Positions 61,701-64,000 of a DNA stretch of 64,000 nt are shown here, piece by piece (the stretch's first letter is position 1; each line of letters opens with the position of its first letter). Origin of the DNA: Euglena gracilis (lineage: Eukaryota; Euglenida; Euglenophyceae; Euglenales). The notes under the pieces are model-generated. The model saw only the letters and a program-made list of their open reading frames with translations. It was not told the origin of the DNA and searched no databases. The stretch spans positions 76,298,192 through 76,362,191 of the forward strand of contig CP154956.1 in the NCBI GenBank assembly GCA_039621445.1, read 5' to 3'. The translations under genes were made by a program, and so were the position numbers.

Positions 61701-64000
61701 AAGTATCGACATATAAAGGAAGGATTACAACAATTTAAGCAATTTTCATGTTATAAACCTAGATATGCCATGTCCCCATAGAAGACCCCCCTCTTGGGAA
61801 CCAAAATCCCACGGGGAGGGGAGTCTTTTGGGGGGCATGGTTAAGCCATAATTACTGTCAAATTAGACGTTGGCAACAGGGGAAGAATGCCCCAAATCAG
61901 GTCACCTTCAATGTAAAAAAAAAACTTTTGCAGGGGATGAGAGATGCAGCAATCTGGATGGAAACAATTCATCAGACTTGGGAAAAAAGCTGTGGTTGTG
62001 GCCACTGCTCTTCCCAATACATTTCATTGCTTTCCAATGGCTCGCCTCGGCCAAGACATTTGCAGAGTTCTCCCAATAATGAAGCATGCACAAATCAAAA
62101 GCAAACAAAAACAAATTTTTGCAGAAGACATAGCTTTGTACAACCTGGAGCAAATCAAAATGAGCATACAGCATTCACACCTGAAACCCGTTTTTTTTTT
62201 TTGGTGGTGTGCTTTGGGAAAACCAATGATAAAAATGATATACGCGAATTGACACCCTCAGTTTGGGAGACAAACTGGTCCGGCACTCAAACCAATTGGG
62301 GGATAATCGTGGTCACTCACAAGTTTTGGAGGTAGTTGCGGAATAAACCAACGAACGACGGTGCTTGAAGTATGGACTGTGCATGTTGGTAAAAAAAGGA
62401 ATAACGCAAATAAGCTGCACATCCATGCACGTCCATCACTAAACAAAACAGAAGCAAAATCCTTCCCGTGCAAAAAAAAGTGCAAAAAAAACCACAAAAA
62501 ATGCAAGTTGCATGGAAATTCCTTTAGGAGCTGTTCAGGGTAGTCACACTTTTCTGTTGGAGAGGACTTACAGAAATTTAAACTTACCCCAAAATGCAAC
62601 ACTAAAGGGAAACGTGGTGCAAACTTGCAAAGGGGAGTAGGCCTCCCAAAACCGCCCCCCTCCCCCTTTTGTCTGGTTGAGTCCGGAGCTCGACAGGGGG
62701 GTCCCGAGCCCCCCCCCCCTTGTGCCTGGCCAGTCCAGACCCTGGACCCCCCCTCGAACTCGACCGGTCCGATTGAGTTCGCAACTCGACAGGGGGGTCC
62801 CGTCGGACCCCCCCCCTTTGCCTGGGCTCCAAAGTGATGTGGTTGGGGCACCTATTGCATCCATTATATATCATATCTACATCATTATATATCATATCAC
62901 ATCTACCATGCCAAGGGTGACGGGAACAGGACAGTGTTAGGGCACTTTTGAACCAAAAAAGGCTTCATTTTTGGCATTTTAGGTGGCCTTTTGGGTCTAA
63001 CTTGTTGAGCCCATGGCCGATGGGAACAGTGGGGGGGGGGCTCATCCTCCCCCTTGTGGTTCCCCCCCTATTGTTCCCATGAACCCAAAAGGGGGGAACA
63101 GTAAGGGGGGGGCATGGTATGGCAAATGTGAAATTGGTCCAAAATGTGAAGTATCCCCCCCCCAAAAAAACGAGCCGACTCAATTTTTGGGTAAGCTGAC
63201 TCTGCTATTTGTCTCTTCCGATTGTTCGGGTGCCAAATTGCCCCTCGATCGACAGACCTTTTCATTGGAGGGGGTCGGCACGCGGTGGCGAGCTCGCCAG
63301 CTAGGGTCCCTGGAATGGGGGGGGGGGGGGGGGGGTTCCGCGGGGGTCCGTGGCGGGCGAAAAAAATTTGCAACGTTTTTTTTTTTTGACCCGGTGGGCA
63401 AATTTTCGAAAATCACTGCATTTGTGACAAAATTTCCCTCCCAAATAATATTTTTTTGTTTAGGGTGAATTTGGGGATTGAAAAAACAACATCGATTTTA
63501 AAAGATGCTTTTTTGTGGTCTTTTCCCGTGCTTTTCTCATTTTTGTACTTTTTGTGGTTTTTTTTTTGGCGCTTTTGGTGATATGCATACAGGGTGTTTT
63601 GTGCCCAAAAACTGTTGTTTATGAAACTGGCTCAAAATGACCGAAATACTTGTGTATTTGTCTAACGTGTAAGAAAACATACCAAATTGAAAAAATACAG
63701 AAATCCTTTGTCCACAAATTGAGGACAAAAGTGTGTGCAAATTCCTACTTTGATTTAAAAAAAAATAGGTGAAGCCTAACTGTTTTGGAGAACAGATTTG
63801 GGGATGTAAATGCCAAAACCTTTGGGACAGAGAAAACCAAGAAAACCAGATTTGGAATGTAAATGCAAGACCTATGTAATGTTAAACCTATGTAATGGAA
63901 TGCAAAACAAAAAAACAGGGAAGGTAGGAGGAAAAGATAAAGATAGGAAGACAGATAGATCCAAAAGATAGGAGGACACAAACAGTGTGTGGTGAAATGT
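61701..64000. other. Right-hand non-coding stretch
   Basis: No gene supported. 62625-62840 contains direct and inverted CTCGACAGGGGGGTCCCG words with C runs. 63010-63130 is a GGGAACAG(T)-G-run element resembling 8205-8300. The last 600 bp are AT-rich with no clear structure. Confidence 0.55.

Overview
The window reads as nuclear DNA of a euglenozoan, most probably a euglenid. I inferred this from gene structure, not from a database match. Four protein genes can be rebuilt by eye from short GC-rich exons. Nearly all their introns lack GT-AG ends, sit between short direct repeats, and carry a short stretch near the 5' end (often starting CAG) that is complementary to a stretch near the 3' end (often ending CTG). 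That is the hallmark of euglenid nonconventional introns. A diplonemid is the main alternative. No prokaryotic-style operons, rRNA or tRNA genes, or CRISPR arrays were seen.

Layout. 1-3573 is a 71-bp satellite. 3815-4170 is a tandem array of near-perfect palindromes, followed by dispersed-repeat debris to 5.6 kb. All four genes are on the minus strand: a G-patch domain protein (5635-16340, 7 exons), a C2 plus histidine-phosphatase fusion protein (21305-33770, 11 exons), V-ATPase subunit D (39544-42526, 7 exons) and the 3' part of an exostosin/GT47-type glycosyltransferase (43228-44318, 3 exons seen). From about 44.4 kb to the end I find no convincing cellular gene. That part holds satellites, diverged segmental duplications, short inverted-repeat elements and a 1.5-kb hAT-like DNA transposon with a decayed transposase.

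The noncoding DNA has a strong style of its own: G or C runs of 8-14 bases, AT-rich stretches built from short words such as CCAAAAATGG, and small GGCGC-loop-GCGCC hairpins that recur more than a dozen times. Introns and intergenic DNA share the same repeat families. Three elements (10964-11411, 50317-50802, 57200-57589) have exact 8-bp target duplications and terminal inverted repeats that match within a copy but differ between copies. This is the same architecture as the gene introns, and makes them candidate intron-generating mobile elements.

The genes have no obvious shared pathway: RNA processing (G-patch), signalling or metabolite phosphatase (C2-HP), proton pumping (V-ATPase) and glycan synthesis (GT47). 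Co-orientation of all four is notable in Euglenozoa, where trans-splicing and long same-strand gene runs are common, but four genes are too few to prove it. Exon edges are uncertain by the length of the flanking direct repeat, usually 2-7 bases. The many G/C homopolymers also make single-base errors likely.
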